A DNA stretch of 64,000 bases. It comes from Metaphire vulgaris. Its lineage: Eukaryota; Annelida; Clitellata; Crassiclitellata; Megascolecidae. Positions 40,340 through 54,326 of this stretch are shown here, piece by piece (position 1 is the first letter of the stretch; every line of letters starts with the position of its first letter). The stretch lies in NCBI GenBank assembly GCA_018105865.1, contig CM030848.1, forward strand, positions 3,860,001-3,924,000, read 5' to 3'. The position numbers were made by a program, and so were the translations under genes. The notes beneath the pieces are model-generated. The model saw nothing but the letters and a program-made list of their open reading frames with translations. It was not told the origin of the DNA and searched no databases.

Positions 40340-43045
40340 GTAAAGTAAAATTGTAAAAATAGGAACATGGAATGTTTAGGACTTAACAAGCCAGGTAAAT
40401 TAGCGAACATAATACAAGAAATGAACACCATGGAAAGATATCTTGGAATAGCAGAAACATTTTGGAAAGAATTGAAATTTCAACTAGTTTGCAAGAAAAC
40501 AACTATAAAGTGATATACTCTGGAAAAATCACAATCGAAAAGTTATGCCCTCATTCTAAGAGATCTATTGCAAGTACAATCATATACCACCAAGAAATAT
40601 TAAAATCATACTGGTCAAACTCCAGTGAAACAAGAAATAGTTCATAATACAAGTCTATGGACCAAATGAAGATGCAGAAGAATCAATAAAGGAAACCTTC
40701 TACGAAGAACTAGATAAGATCATCAAAGAACATAAAAATACAAAGATTGCCTAATCATAATGGGCGATTTCAACGCCAGGTTTACACAAATTAAGGTGAC
40801 ACAGTGGACCTTTTGGTTGGGAAAATAACGAGGAGACAACTGCTGGTGGATTTATAAGAGAAAATTTATGACATAACAAACACGTGGTATGAGCAAAAAA
40901 AAAGCAAGGCACACTTGGACAGCTCCAGACAAAAATAAAAAACCATCATTGACTATATATACTCATCGACAAAAGATATCGGAATGGTTATAAAAACTGC
41001 AAATCTAGACCAACTGATAGCGAATCAGATAAACCCTGTAGTCATGACACTGAAACAAATATCTCTGAAACAAATTAAAAGAAAATTTATAAAAAAGCTG
41101 GAACATAGACAAATAAAAGGATCAAATTTTGTGTTTGAAAGGGCTACAAAGAAAAACTGGGACACAAATTTTCAAAAGGACCAAAAGATTGTTGAAACAG
41201 CTAAGAATTTAATTAAGTAGCATGAAACTTATTGAAAAAGGAACAACACATGGAGATAAGATGGATCTGCAACGGAAATATTGAATAAAATTTTAATTCA
41301 ACAACTAAAATTAAGGATTTGACAAATCACAACAAACGTATTTACAACTAAAACATGAAATACAAAAAATGTGCTGAGACGCAAAAAAACAAATTTATCA
41401 GAATGTTAAAGGAAATAGAAGCATTTAACCCTTAACTAGTATATAAAAAAATCAAGGAGTTCATTTTGCATTGAAACAACCCAAACCACATTATCAGAGA
41501 TAAGAAGGAAACTACTGGTAAAAATGAGGATCCACTGATCAGATGGAAAGGTTTTGAGTCCTATTTCTCAATGAAATGCCAATAATGAATTCCAAAAATT
41601 AATACCAAAACAAGAAAATTATTACTGAAGAAGAAATAAGACAGATTCCTCGAAATGACCCAAAAAAAAAAGCAACTGGTGAAGATGGATGGTATCTCAG
41701 CAGAACTTATACAAAACTTGGGGAGTTATTATAATAATCACAGAGCTAATAATTATAATATATAAAACATGGGGGAGTCATAATTTCTTAAATTATATAT
41801 ATCCCAATCCCAAAAGATAAACAAAGCACAAGACTACGACTACAGAATTATAATGATATATATGCATTAAAATCTTACTACAAGTAATAAAGAACAGAAT
41901 CACATTATTAGCAGAATCAATATTATCAGAAAATCAACTGGTCTACCTAAGAAAGGTAAAGGAACCACAATGCCATCTTTCAATTAAGGATCTTCCAAAA
42001 ATGGGAAAGAAATTACACATACTTCATTGATTATAAAAACCATTGACAGAATAAATCATCAAAAGCTATTGACACTAAAGTGCAGGAATCCAGAACTGGA
42101 GCAAAATTTAATCTGTAACTTATACTGGAATGAATCTCTCCATAAGAATAAAAGAGGAGGAATCTGAGAAGATACAAATAAAAAAGTCAGACAAGGAGTC
42201 ATAATTTTCCCTTTACTATTTAACATCTATACAGAGCTTTCTTTATAAACTAAAAGCATTAACAAACTCCTGGAAAAAATCAATGGAACAATCCATAGCT
42301 CAGATATCAGATGATACGGTAATCTTTGCAGAAAAAGAAAAGACCCCAACTCATAATTAACAAGCTAAACGATAAAAGCAAAAGAATAGGGACTTTATTT
42401 TCGAAAGAAAATTGATGATAGTAACAAAGGAGAAACACAACATCTTAATTGATAACACTAAGTTGGAACAAGTAAAGGAATACAAATATTTGGGCAGTTA
42501 ACAGAGAATGGACGATGCACAAGAGACATAAACAGAATTATGGCCAATCAAAACCAGAAACAAAAGAATTACTAAGAATAAACCTAGACCAAGCACTAAA
42601 ACTCGATCTGAGATGCTATGTATCTCAAGTTATCACATTCTCCTGCGAATGCTGGACTCAACAAAGCAGTTGAAAAAATAAAATACAGGCCTTTGAAATG
42701 TGGTGCTTCAGAAGAATCTTGAAAATTAGCTGGCAAGAGAGAATAACAAATGAAGATGGTACAAAAATAAATTTGGTGATACATTTCCTGACAGAAATTA
42801 TAAACAGGAAAACTCAGTTTTCTGGACACATAATCGGGGTTAACAGAATTTCAAAGTCCTATTAGAGGGCAGATTAATTGAGTAAAAACAGGGCCAGAAA
42901 GACCTAGAAGACACTGGCTGGACGAAACGACGAACACATACAGGAAAAGAATTATTGAAGACTAAAAAGATTGCTGAAGACATAACGAAGTGGAAACAAG
43001 AATGACCGTCAACCTTCAGATATGAAGATGACACATGATGATGTT
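40340..43045 (+). mobile_element. Degenerate near-full-length APE-type LINE
   Basis: Landmarks run in order over 2.7 kb: KIGTWNV-like endonuclease start (40360), VYGPNEDAEE (40650), IIMGDFNARF (40760, endonuclease core), NPxLVYKKIKEF-like linker (41430), ATGEDGISAEL-like RT motif (41680), LxExQLVYLRK (41930), a decayed ADDT-like block (42310), YKYLGQLTEN-like thumb (42480) and the RKTQFSGHIIG tail (42800). The 3' end is GATGAT-rich (43030). Stops and frameshifts occur throughout. The same family continues at 55940-61560 and a fragment at 43860-44075. Confidence 0.8.
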
Positions 43046-43082
43046 GATGATGATCATATTAGGGTCCGACTTTCCAGAAGCA

Positions 43083-43827
43083 AAATTTCGCTGTAGTGAT
43101 AATTAAAGGCAATTCAGTTGTTGAATTAAAACGTTGGCATCTACTTCGCCTTCGTCCCTACCTTGATATTAAAACTGCTTCCACTAGTGCCACTTCAATA
43201 GTTCACTCTAAGTTACTGCAACTCACTGTTTCACAATCTTCCAAAAGCATATGTAAACTCCAATCGATTAAAAATGCCTTAGCTCGTGTAGTTACCAAAT
43301 CACCTAAATTCTGCCATATTACACCATTACTCAAATCTCTGCACTGGTTGAAAATAACAGAACGTATTAAATATAAAATAATTTTGATGACCACTTCAAG
43401 GCACTTCATACATCAAAACCGGTGTAGCATATTATAATGACTCCCATATAATAAAAACTCCCCCATCATTACTATATATCTAATAAAACTCCCTCCTCAT
43501 TATTATATATATAATAATAACAACTCTCCCTATATTATAATAACTCCCCAAAAGAAGTAGGCCTAAAAATTGAACAAAATAACCCCAATTTATAAAAATG
43601 TCTCTAAAATGGTTATATAAAATTTCCAATTTTGTGTTTGGGGCTAAAGTCAGTGTGGGATTTTCAATTTTACAGTTGTTGTGGCAGTAAGTTTAATTAA
43701 GGCATGAAACTTGAAAGGATCAAGATTGGAGATAAGACCGCTCTGCACTCGAGCGGGAGTCGAGCCAACGTTTTAATTCAACAACTGACTTGCCTTTAAT
43801 TATCACTACAGCGAATTTCCAATCTCC
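43083..43827. repeat. About 55-bp inverted repeat pair
   Basis: TTTCGCTGTAGTGATAATTA...GAATTAAAACGTTGGC at 43083-43136 recurs inverted at 43771-43826 with one or two mismatches. The second copy lies inside the foldback insertion, which suggests local copying. Confidence 0.75.
43137..43420 (+). mobile_element. L2-like LINE, left part
   Basis: Encodes LLRLRPYLDIKTASTSATSI, KNALARVVTKSPKFCHITPL and LKSLHWLKITERIKYKII, the standard L2/CR1 C-terminal domain. Interrupted at 43424 by a foldback insertion and resumed at 44359. Confidence 0.85.
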
Positions 43828-43893
43828 CAGTTTTCCTAAAATTCCTGAAAGGGCAATACTTACCAGAATGTTAAACTACTTAGATGCATTTAA

Positions 43894-43965
43894 CCCCTTA
43901 ACTGGGGACCCCGGATATATCCGTTCATTTTACATTGAGTTACAGTTTAATACCCAGTTAAGAGG
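43894..43965. mobile_element. Possible 72-bp piggyBac-type MITE
   Basis: TTAA on both sides (43890-43893 and 43966-43969). Termini CCCCTTAACTGGG and CCCAGTTAAGAGG are near-perfect inverted repeats. Caution: the homologous LINE at 41437 already contains TTAACCCTTAACT, so part of this may be LINE sequence. Confidence 0.45.
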
Positions 43966-44221
43966 TTAATATGCTATCCACTGATCAATATGGTTTCAGT
44001 CCTATTTCTCCACTTAAATGCCAATAATGAATTTAATTGATACCAAAACAACATTTTTTTATAAAGCACACTATTGGAACAATCCTCGATGCAAAAAGCT
44101 TTTTTGGTGCTCTAGGCCAAAGTATCTCAGCTGGCTTCTGAAAAACTAAAGGAGTTATTATAATATAGAGAGTTATTATTATATATATAATAATGATGGG
44201 GAGTCATAATATAATATATTA

Positions 44222-44231
44222 TATTATATAT

Positions 44232-44300
<69 letters not shown>
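44222..44300. repeat. (TA)n microsatellite
   Basis: About 35 TA units in the right arm of the foldback element. Confidence 0.9.
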
Positions 44301-44306
<6 letters not shown>

Positions 44307-44358
44307 TAATAATGAGGGGGGAGTTATTATTACATGGGAGTCATTATATAATACCGGT

Positions 44359-44815
44359 CTACCTAAGAAATCTGATAATTCCACAACCTCGATCTACTAG
44401 ATCTTCCCATCTAACTCTCTTTCGACCACTGAATCAATCATCTGTCAAAATTTGCAATCGTGCCTTTTCATACGCTGCACCAGAGCTTTGGAACTCAATT
44501 CCAATATCTCTCCGCTGTCTACATCAAAGCCAAATAACAAACTCTGAGTCATAATTTTCTCTCCTTCTTGCAACATCTCCTCGTGTTTTTCTTTATAAAC
44601 TAAAATAATTAATTTATCTTAAAAAAATCATTTCCTCCAAAGCTGCATCGTCCTGGCCACTCACCCTTTTGATTAAATGACCCGGCATGAATGACCCCAC
44701 CTTTGGCTATAGCTACTTTATTTTCGAGATTGAGCGCATAGTAACAAGGAGCTACTTAATTCGGTGCATCTTTTGAAACGCTATAGAAGTTAACTAAATT
44801 TTACTTACTTACTTA
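44359..44815 (+). mobile_element. L2-like LINE, right part and (ACTT)n tail
   Basis: Encodes VYLRNLIIPQPRSTRSSHL and ICNRAFSYAAPELWNSIPI. The 3' UTR contains GGCATGAATGACCCCACC and ends ACTTACTTACTTAC. Confidence 0.85.
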
Positions 44816-45270
44816 CATCAAAACCAGTATACCTACGAAGTCTGATAATCCCACAATATCCTCGATCTTCCTCTCAAGTAACTCTCCTTCGCCCCCTGAA
44901 TCAATAATCTCTCAAAATTTGCAACCGTGCTTTTTCATATGCTGCACCAAAACTTTGGAACTCAATTCCAGCATCCCTCCGCTGTCTACACCATGGTCAA
45001 ATAATAAATTCTGAGTGATAATTTCCTACCATTCTTGCAACATCTCTTCAAGTTTTTCTTTCTAATCTTAAATAATTTCTCTTAAAAAATCATTTCCTCC
45101 ATAGCTGTAACGTCCTAACAACTGGTCCTTTTGATTAAATGACCCTGCATGAATGACCCCACCTTTGGCTATAGCTACTTCATTTTATGATCAAAGCGCT
45201 TAGGAATGAGGATCTAGTTCGGTCCTGCTTTTGAAGGTGCTATAGAAATAAGAAAGATTTTACTTACTTA
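44816..45270 (+). mobile_element. Second L2-like LINE 3' copy
   Basis: Same family as the preceding copy, starting in the C-terminal domain (CATCAAAACCAGTATACCTA) and ending ACTTACTTACTTATT. It lies directly after the first copy's tail, so the pair is head to tail. Confidence 0.85.
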
Positions 45271-46330
45271 CTTATTTCCCTCCACCCAAAATCAGCCTTA
45301 GCTTTGACTTGTTTCTGTTGCTTTTCTCTTATAACCAGGCAATACCGATTACCGGCTACTAGGCCGATTATCGGTGCACCTCTAGTGGTGATGACTGTCT
45401 TCTTATTCTTCAGGTGTCGTGTATTTCTACGTTGACGACTATGGACTTCCATTTCTTTCTGTTGTTCATTGAGTGTATGAGTTCTAGTTTTGTAGTTACC
45501 CCATTTATATAAGTCTACTACTGACATACGTCTTTCTTTGTCTTCCTCTTGATTTTTTTGCTGTCGACTTTTCCAGTAGTTACCAGGTTTTCTATTCCAC
45601 TATTCCTCATTATATGTCCACAAATATTGAAATTCTCTTTTATATACTGTAGATGGCAATTTTCTTGGTGTGCCAGCCATTTCGATGACTAATTCATTCG
45701 TTTTCTTTTCAGTCCAAGATGTTTCAGCATTTTTCTTAAGAACCACATTTCTGCAGCTTCAAGCTTTTTCTTCACGACTTTAGAGATAACCCAAGTTTCT
45801 ACACCATATAGCATGACTGGCCAAACATAGCATTCCAGAACCCTAATCTTTGTTTTCATTGCTAAATGTCTGTTTGTTAGTATGTGTTTCAGAGTCACAA
45901 ATGCTGTTTTGGCCATTCCTATTTTTGCTTTTATGTCTGATTAACTTTTAGCATCACTAGTGAACCAGCTTCCCAGATATTTGAATGTCGTGGCTTGTTT
46001 AATTTTCTCTCCATTTATGCTGCTTTCACAGTTGGGAATTTCTTTTTTCTTGGATATTACTATGAAGAATTGATGTTTACCGGTACTCTTAAAGTTCTTA
46101 ATAAACCTTTATTTTCGCTTTCCCTATTTACTTGATTAAGCAGTCCCCACAATTTATGCTGTTAATCCAATATCAGAGCTGTAGCAGCTGCAAATCTTAC
46201 ATGTAGATTATTAATGTTATGCCCACCTACTCTGACTCCTTCAAGCCCTGTTTGTTTTCTATGATTTCTTCTGCACATTGAAAAATCCTGGAGAAACCAG
46301 TAATCCACATTCCTGTCTGGCACCTTTTAG
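45271..46330 (-). mobile_element. APE-type LINE fragment
   Basis: The minus strand reads MAKTAFVTLKHILTNRHLAM, KTKIRVLECYVWPVMLYGVE, TWVISKVVKKKLEAAEMWFL and RKMLKHLGL, the conserved RT thumb/C-terminal pattern (R+LE.YV.P.LYGxETW, AAEMWFLR+ML). The upstream DNA to 46300 matches the decayed fragment at 30226-30640. Confidence 0.85.
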
Positions 46331-48830
<2,500 letters not shown>

Positions 48831-49100
48831 ATAATTAGCCATCCACCCTTTATATCACGAGAATATGATCTTAAATAAATTAACAAATAAGCGAAAGGGT
48901 CAATTAGGCTTCTTGAGAGCATATTTCAAAAGTTATGACTGATTTTTGCTAGCGTCGATTAGGCGCCCATGTGTTGCCCATGGCCGTTTCAAAACTCTTT
49001 TATTGTGCGCTAATTGCATCCTTTTGCACAAAAACATTCTTGCAAATCGATGCTTTTATATTTAATCTTTAATCGTATACGTAAGTTAGATTTTGGATTC
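48831..49100. other. Unassigned spacer
   Basis: No recognised content. Confidence 0.4.
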
Positions 49101-49199
49101 GATTATTTAAGCAGTTTTAATCGTATATGTGCCTGCGATGTTAGCGTGGTTTCCTAAGATCCGGCTTCGCCAGATCTCGTCTTCTAGGCCGTTTTAAAT

Positions 49200-49500
49200 T
49201 TCATTGGAACTATCGGTCGAAAGCGCTTGGCTTTCTGACTTCGAATTGGTGATAATTAAGATTTATTTCGCTGCAATTATTGAGATACTTGTAATCGAAA
49301 TGTCTATGGACGTTTAACATTGTGGCCAATAAGGAGGCGCCATGTCTTGGTCACGTGACCTGATTCTACAGACCTCGGCCTCCATTGGACGAAGTCCCGT
49401 ATCTCAGATCACTGCGGCCCTGTCATTCGTCGAGGCCTCCCCTTCTACCTCCGCTCCATTTCTGAGGCTATATAAACGCGAGAGCGCGCATCAGTTCTTC
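49200..49500 (+). promoter_or_regulatory. Strong Pol II promoter-like region
   Basis: CCAAT-type boxes: ATTGG near 49203, 49245 and 49382, and CCAAT at 49325. The 12-bp palindrome GGTCACGTGACC lies near 49350, containing the E-box CACGTG. TATATAA is at 49469-49475, about 25-30 bp before TCAGTTCTTCAGTTC at 49491. Together these look like a complete core promoter or the U3 region of an LTR. Confidence 0.6.
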
Positions 49501-49543
49501 AGTTCAAAAAAAAATGGACTCCTGTAGGTAGTCCTCACAGTAA

Positions 49544-49905
49544 CCCGCTTCGGCGGAGCAGCTCCTCGAGAGCACTAGACGGTCCAGCTTCGGCTGAGAA
49601 GCTCTGTGGGAGCAACCAAACTTTCCAGCTTCGGCTGAGAAGCTCTTCGGGAGCACTACAAGGTCCAGCTTCGGCTGAGAAGCTCTGTGGGAGCAACCCA
49701 ATTTTCCAGCTTCGGCTGAGAAGCTCTTCGGGAGCACTAGAAGGTCCAGCTTCGGCTGAGAAGCTCTGTGGGAGCAACCCAATTTTCCAGCTTCGGCTGA
49801 GAAGCTCTTCGGGAGCACTAGAAGGTCCAGCTTCGGCTGAGAAAATCTGTGGGAGCAACCCAATTTTCCAGCTTCGGCTGAGAAGCTCTTCGGGAGCACA
49901 TTTAA
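49544..49905. repeat. Tandem 40/41-bp repeats, 81-bp higher-order unit
   Basis: About nine copies, with CCAGCTTCGGCTGAGAAGCT at 49583, 49624, 49665, 49706, 49746, 49787, 49827 and 49868 (approximate). Alternating tails (CTGTGGGAGCAACCCAATT and CTTCGGGAGCACTAGAAGG) make an 81-bp dimer. Each monomer contains AGCTTC-GGCTGA-GAAGCT, a perfect 6-bp stem-loop. Confidence 0.93.
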
Positions 49906-50338
49906 GTCCCGCTCGCGGGCACCAGATTAGCTGGATACGGAGAACAAACTCCCGCAGTAAAAACTCTGCGTAAGGTCATTCTACGTATGATTTTGTAGGC
50001 ATTAGTTGTTGCTTAAATGTGCTACTGTTCATTGCTCTAATTCATGTCTTGTAGCCTTAATCTGTTTATTTGTGCGTTAGATAAGGAATTGATCAGAGTT
50101 ATTAGATACGTTGTTGATAGGTTTGTTACTGCTTAATAGTTGTCGCCAAGTTGTTTTGTGCTAACGTGAGATATGGTAAGCAAAGTTGAAGACGCATTAT
50201 TGTTGCTTATATGATAACGCGTGTTAGCCTCGAAGAAGCATTGTTGTTCGACATTTAGGACTTATATTAAGGAAACATTCTTATTTGCTTAGAGATGTTA
50301 AGAAGAAGAATGTTGTTAACTGCGTGTTAAAGTTAAAG

Positions 50339-50344
50339 AATAAA
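50339..50344 (+). terminator. Poly(A) signal AATAAA
   Basis: Canonical hexamer with a GT/T-rich element 20-30 bp downstream. Closes the candidate transcript. Confidence 0.55.
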
Positions 50345-50462
50345 GATATATTTTCAGGTTTATTGTTGTCTTCTCACAAGCTAGCCGTGCCAGACCGGGC
50401 GGGGACCTAGATGTTAAATTGGAAGTCTCTCTCTAAATTTTATCCCATCAATTATTTGTAAT

Positions 50463-50464
<2 letters not shown>

Positions 50465-50527
<63 letters not shown>
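50465..50527. repeat. (TA)n microsatellite
   Basis: About 31 TA units. Confidence 0.95.
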
Positions 50528-50530
<3 letters not shown>

Positions 50531-51015
50531 TATCTGGATTGCAATGCAAAATCAACATATTCTCACCAAAATACCTAAATATCAAGCCTTCTGCTAATTG
50601 TGACAAATCACTAGTTCTCTTGCGTCAATATTCCAGTTGCCAATTTTTCGCCATGTTTTTCAGTATAATTATAATTGTTTTGGTTGAATTTAAGTAAAGT
50701 TCTTGATATCTTTATTGCAATATGGAACTAACAATTCCTCACAGGAAAACACTAGGGTAAGCGTTCCACAACCTCGTTTCCATTTGTGTAATGTTGCAAT
50801 ACAACAAAATATTATTCCATTCTTTACAAGAACATTACAAAATGTATCCAATGCTGTCTAATTATTTTCATTCAGATAAAGACGATTTTACCCTTATTCA
50901 GACATGCTTTTAGGGTAAATTACCGGAGTATTAGTAGGTTCATATCTATATGCGTAGTAAAGCGCGCTTGTCTTTGGCCATTTTTGCCATGCTTATCGCG
51001 CCATATAAATTGTCT

Positions 51016-51086
<71 letters not shown>

Positions 51087-51569
51087 TTTCAGTGCATCAT
51101 TTTAATGTGCTTTGTTTAATGTGGTTGTTTTAAGTTTTTCTCCTGACCAGTGTGTTAATTTGAAACTGTACTGTAATACCCGGTATAACTGACTATCAAT
51201 ATAGTTTTGACATCAAATCTGTCATTGTAAAATGCCTTCAAATATGGCAAAGAGCCATTGCATAATTGCGTAAAGCTGAATGGTGAGTGGGTGGGGTCAA
51301 CTTGACATTAAGTAATGCTTTTAAAAATCGATTTGCCTACAGCACAGAGTGGGAAGATAGAAGAGTGTTAACATTATAGGACAAATTTCCGGAAATTTCC
51401 TCTGGAAATTTCCTCAGTAAATTTCCGAGGTACTTTTCCGGAAAGGAAAAGTTGATTATTATTATTATTATTATTATTACTGTTTATTATTTTATTATGA
51501 TTATTTATTACTATTTATTACTATTACTGATATCTATTATTATTTTTTATCATTATTACTATTATTACT
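50528..51569. other. AT-rich spacer with (TAA)n
   Basis: (TAA)n at 51021-51086. Degenerate ATT runs at 51455-51560. A palindromic CCGGAAATTTCC motif near 51388-51440. No gene. Confidence 0.6.
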
Positions 51570-51746
51570 ATTCATTTGTTGGGCATTTTTTTAACAAGTT
51601 AACAACTCTCATGATGTAGCGGCCACCCTGTTGGGACCCTATACTTAATGATACATACATTAAACAACAAATGGTTGGCCCCCTATGATTAGAAGTTGCC
51701 ACCCCAACGGCCCCCCCACTTGCCAAATCCTGGAGCCGCCACTGGT
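51570..51746. mobile_element. MITE with CAGTGGCGGCTCCAGG end
   Basis: The right end in reverse reads CAGTGGCGGCTCCAGGATTT. The body shares TTGGGACCCTATACTTA and GAAGTTGCCA phrases with the MITE at 5880-6034. The left end is eroded. Confidence 0.65.
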
Positions 51747-51759
51747 CAGAGAGAAACAG

Positions 51760-52275
51760 CAAGACAGACTATGGAGGAAATGCTAATTGGAAGAGATTTA
51801 TTTTAAGCCTAGATCTGAAAATGCTCAATTTATTGGAAGATCTGACAACCAGAGGGAAAGAGTTCCAGATTTTTGGCCCAGAAATAGAAAAAGCTCTCTT
51901 ACCAATTTCAGTGTTTGTTCTAGGTACATTTAACAATGAATCAGCAAATCTAGTTGAATGATAATGTTTCGGATGGTTTAACGTAGATTTTAAATATTGA
52001 GGTTGGCCAGACTGCAGTATTCTAAAAACAAGAACACCAGTCTTAAATACAATTCTCTGTTCTACTGACAGCCAGTGTAACTTTTGAAGGACAGGTCTAA
52101 TGTGATCATGTTTGCGAGTTTTTGTAATGGCCCGAGCCACAGAATTCTGAATCCTTTGAAGTTTTTGTATATTAGATTTGGTCATACCATTGTAAAGGGA
52201 ATTGCAATAATCAAGCCTACTGCTGACAAGGGCATTGGCAAGAGGAATCAGAGCAGGTTTCGGCACAAGATCACG
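51760..52275 (-). mobile_element. L2/CR1-type LINE 3' fragment
   Basis: An open minus-strand frame of 165 codons: VSSRLDYCNSLYNGMTKSNI, QNSVARAITKTRKHDHIRPV, LQKLHWLSVEQRIVFK, TEIGKRAFSISGPKIWNSFP and FRSRLKINLFQLAFPP with a stop. Complete C-terminal domain, 5'-truncated. Confidence 0.88.
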
Positions 52276-52431
52276 AATTCGTCGAATGTCTCTGATTTGA
52301 AAATGAGCAACTCTGCTAACCTTATTTATGTGTTCACTTATGTGTTTATCTGTTATCGCTCACTCCAATACCGTTTCAAACAGTAATTTAATAGGCCGTT
52401 GTTCTTTATAAATTAATTTGTTCCATATTAA

Positions 52432-53166
52432 CAGGGGTGGCGCCAGACGTTTGAGAGTGGGGGCTAGGGTTAACCCTAGGGTTAGGGTTAGGAATAACCC
52501 TGAAATACTCCCCCCAAAATTGTCAATGTTAGAAATAACCCTGCTTTGTTCCATTCCCTCGCGTTAGACAATTCCTTTCCCGGCCGCGTCTAGCGCGGCC
52601 TCCCTTGGAATGGGGTTCCGGGGGTTTCTCCCCCGGAAAATTTTTTGAAATCGTAGATGCTCGTACGTGTGTTTTAGAGCATTTTGGACACAAAATCACA
52701 GGTTTGGCATCAATAGGTTCCATGTCTGTAATTTCTTATGCTCAAGTCAATTTCAAATTATTCTGCTTCAATTTGTGCGTGTTAAGTGAAAAATTACTTG
52801 TCTTTGGCCTATTCTAGTGTCAAAGCTACTAAGAGTAAGAGTCACGTGGCAGATGCTACTGCTCAATCAAATCTTGAAATCTTGTTTTAAATCGCTGTAA
52901 ATCTATTCAGTGTCACAACTCACAAGTGGCAAAGGCGACAAAAAGTAGACAGCAGGCAACTAAATTGCCATCGGGCCACCCGTTAAGCCCACAACGCCAT
53001 CCTGTAGATATATACAGTTGAGAACGCTTGATACTTAGACTAGTAGAACCGATCCTCAATCATCCCCCTACCCCCTCACCAAAAATTTTTCTGCAATTTT
53101 GCACGAATCTCACGGGTGGCCCGATGGCAAGTGGGGGGTTCAACCCCCCCTGTGGCCCCGCCACTG
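52432..53166. mobile_element. hAT-type element with perfect duplication CATATTAA
   Basis: Starts CAGGGGTGGCGCCAGACG and ends GTGGCCCCGCCACTG, with perfect CATATTAA at 52424-52431 and 53167-53174. 735 bp, no transposase. The left part contains TAGGGTTAGGGTTAGG (about 52480) and GC-rich ends. Confidence 0.85.
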
Positions 53167-53429
53167 CATATTAACATCGGTTGGCACTATTCGTCTTGTG
53201 CTGAACACGTGAGTTGCTGCATGAGCTGAAGTACAACTGGACTATCTTGTATCTTTACATCTTTTCAAAGTCCGCCTTGCTGCTTCCCCGCTCGCATACT
53301 TGACTTATCTCTGGAATTGACTTTTCCCGGCTGACCACTAAACTTCGGCTATAGTTATTTCAACTGTAGATTAACCCTCTTGTCCCTACGGCTCCTGTGG
53401 GTATATTCCCTGTCCCATATGCCCATGGG

Positions 53430-54326
53430 CAGTGTTTAATCTAGGCCGTTTCCGGGGGAAATTGCCCTTTTCCCCCCGGTATTTCAAATTCCCCGGAAAT
53501 TTTGGAATACTACATGGACTAAGAGCGGCCCCTAGCAGAATTCCCCCGGATTTGTCAGCTTCCCCCCATTTTTCAGTTTCCCCCCGAAGTCCAGGAGTCT
53601 AGATTATTCTTTAGGGGGGAAGGTTCTAACCACAACAGAAAAAGAAAGAGACTTGGGGATAATCACCCATAGAAGTATGAATCCATCTCACCAATGCATG
53701 GGGGCAGCAAAAAAGGAAAACCAAATGTTGGGAATGGTGAAAAGGACAATTGTAAGTCGTGACAAAGAGATAATCATTAAACTTTATAAGTCATTAGTAA
53801 GGCCTCATCTGGAATACTGTGTTCAGGCTTGGAATCCATTCTTGAAAAAAGATATGGAACTTTTAGAAAAAGTGCAAAGACGAGCAACGAAGATGGTCAA
53901 TGGGTGCCATAATTTAAGCTACGAAAAAAGACTTCAATATTGTGGACTGACAACATTAGAAAGGAGAAGAGAAAGAGGGGATTTGATAGAAACATACAAA
54001 ATAATGACTGGGAAAGTAGATGTGCCATATGATCGATTCTTTACATTGGCACACTATAGCAGCACAAGAGGCCACAAGTGCAAAATGTTTAAACAGAGGG
54101 TTGGTCCAAGAAAGAAAAACTTTTTTAGTGCAAGGGTTGTGGACAAATGGAACAGTTTGGACGAGGTGGGAGTGACAGTTGAAACAGTGAACGGATTCAA
54201 AGGCTATCTAGATAAACTAGGTTATTGAATGCAGATGGTTACATCAGTGGTTTTCACACAGGCTTACTTAGCCTCCTAAACCACTTAAAATCACATTATT
54301 ATTATTATTATTATTATTAAACACTG
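53430..54326. mobile_element. hAT-type element containing a CR1-like LINE
   Basis: Termini CAGTGTTTAAT at both ends. Flanks CCCATGGG (53422-53429) and CCCCTGGG (54327-54334), an 8-bp duplication with one mismatch. The left part repeats TTCCCCCC-type words. The rest is a LINE fragment whose (ATT)n tail reaches the right terminus. Confidence 0.72.
53653..54320 (+). mobile_element. CR1-like LINE 3' fragment
   Basis: An open 191-codon frame: KLYKSLVRPHLEYCVQAWNP, LLEKVQRRATKMVNGC, LERRRERGDLIETYKIMTG and RVVDKWNSLDEVGV...FKGYLDKLGY, stop at 54226. It is followed by GGCTTACTTAGCCTCCTAAA and (ATT)n. Well preserved. The same 3' tip occurs at 5409-5535. Confidence 0.88.

Larger units (their letters stand above)
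43424..44352. mobile_element. ACTCCC-motif foldback element, copy 2
   Basis: The left arm begins GTAGCATATTATAATGACTCC and the right arm ends GGAGTCATTATATAAT, with repeated TAATAATAACTCCC motifs in both arms. ACCGGT flanks both sides (43418-43423 and 44353-44358). Removing the element rejoins an L2 copy in the same way as the intact copy at 44816. The interior holds a fragment of the APE LINE family (43860-44075) and an inverted copy of outside sequence (43771-43826). Confidence 0.75.
49500..50360 (+). ncRNA. Candidate non-coding Pol II transcript or solo-LTR body
   Basis: Lies between the TATA at 49469 and AATAAA at 50339-50344, which is followed by GT-rich TTTATTGTTGTCTTC. The first ATG (49513) opens only five codons and no long frame follows on the + strand. 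The 5' half is a hairpin-forming tandem array (49544-49905). It may be the R region of an unusual LTR or a host lncRNA. No protein-coding retroelement parts flank it. Confidence 0.45.

Noticed and set aside
49504..49899. A 131-codon minus-strand frame with a repeated SFSAEAGKLG peptide
   Set aside because: Two overlapping frames are open equally well because the 81-bp unit is divisible by three and lacks stops. There is no start context, homology or splice evidence. The + strand promoter layout is a better explanation.
52470..52500. Chromosome-end telomere
   Set aside because: Only a few TTAGGG-like units, enclosed within a hAT-type element and flanked by ordinary sequence.
53653..54228. Host gene encoded by a 191-codon frame
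   Set aside because: The phrases LVRPHLEYCVQAWNP and VQRRATKM plus the (ATT)n tail identify a LINE C-terminus.
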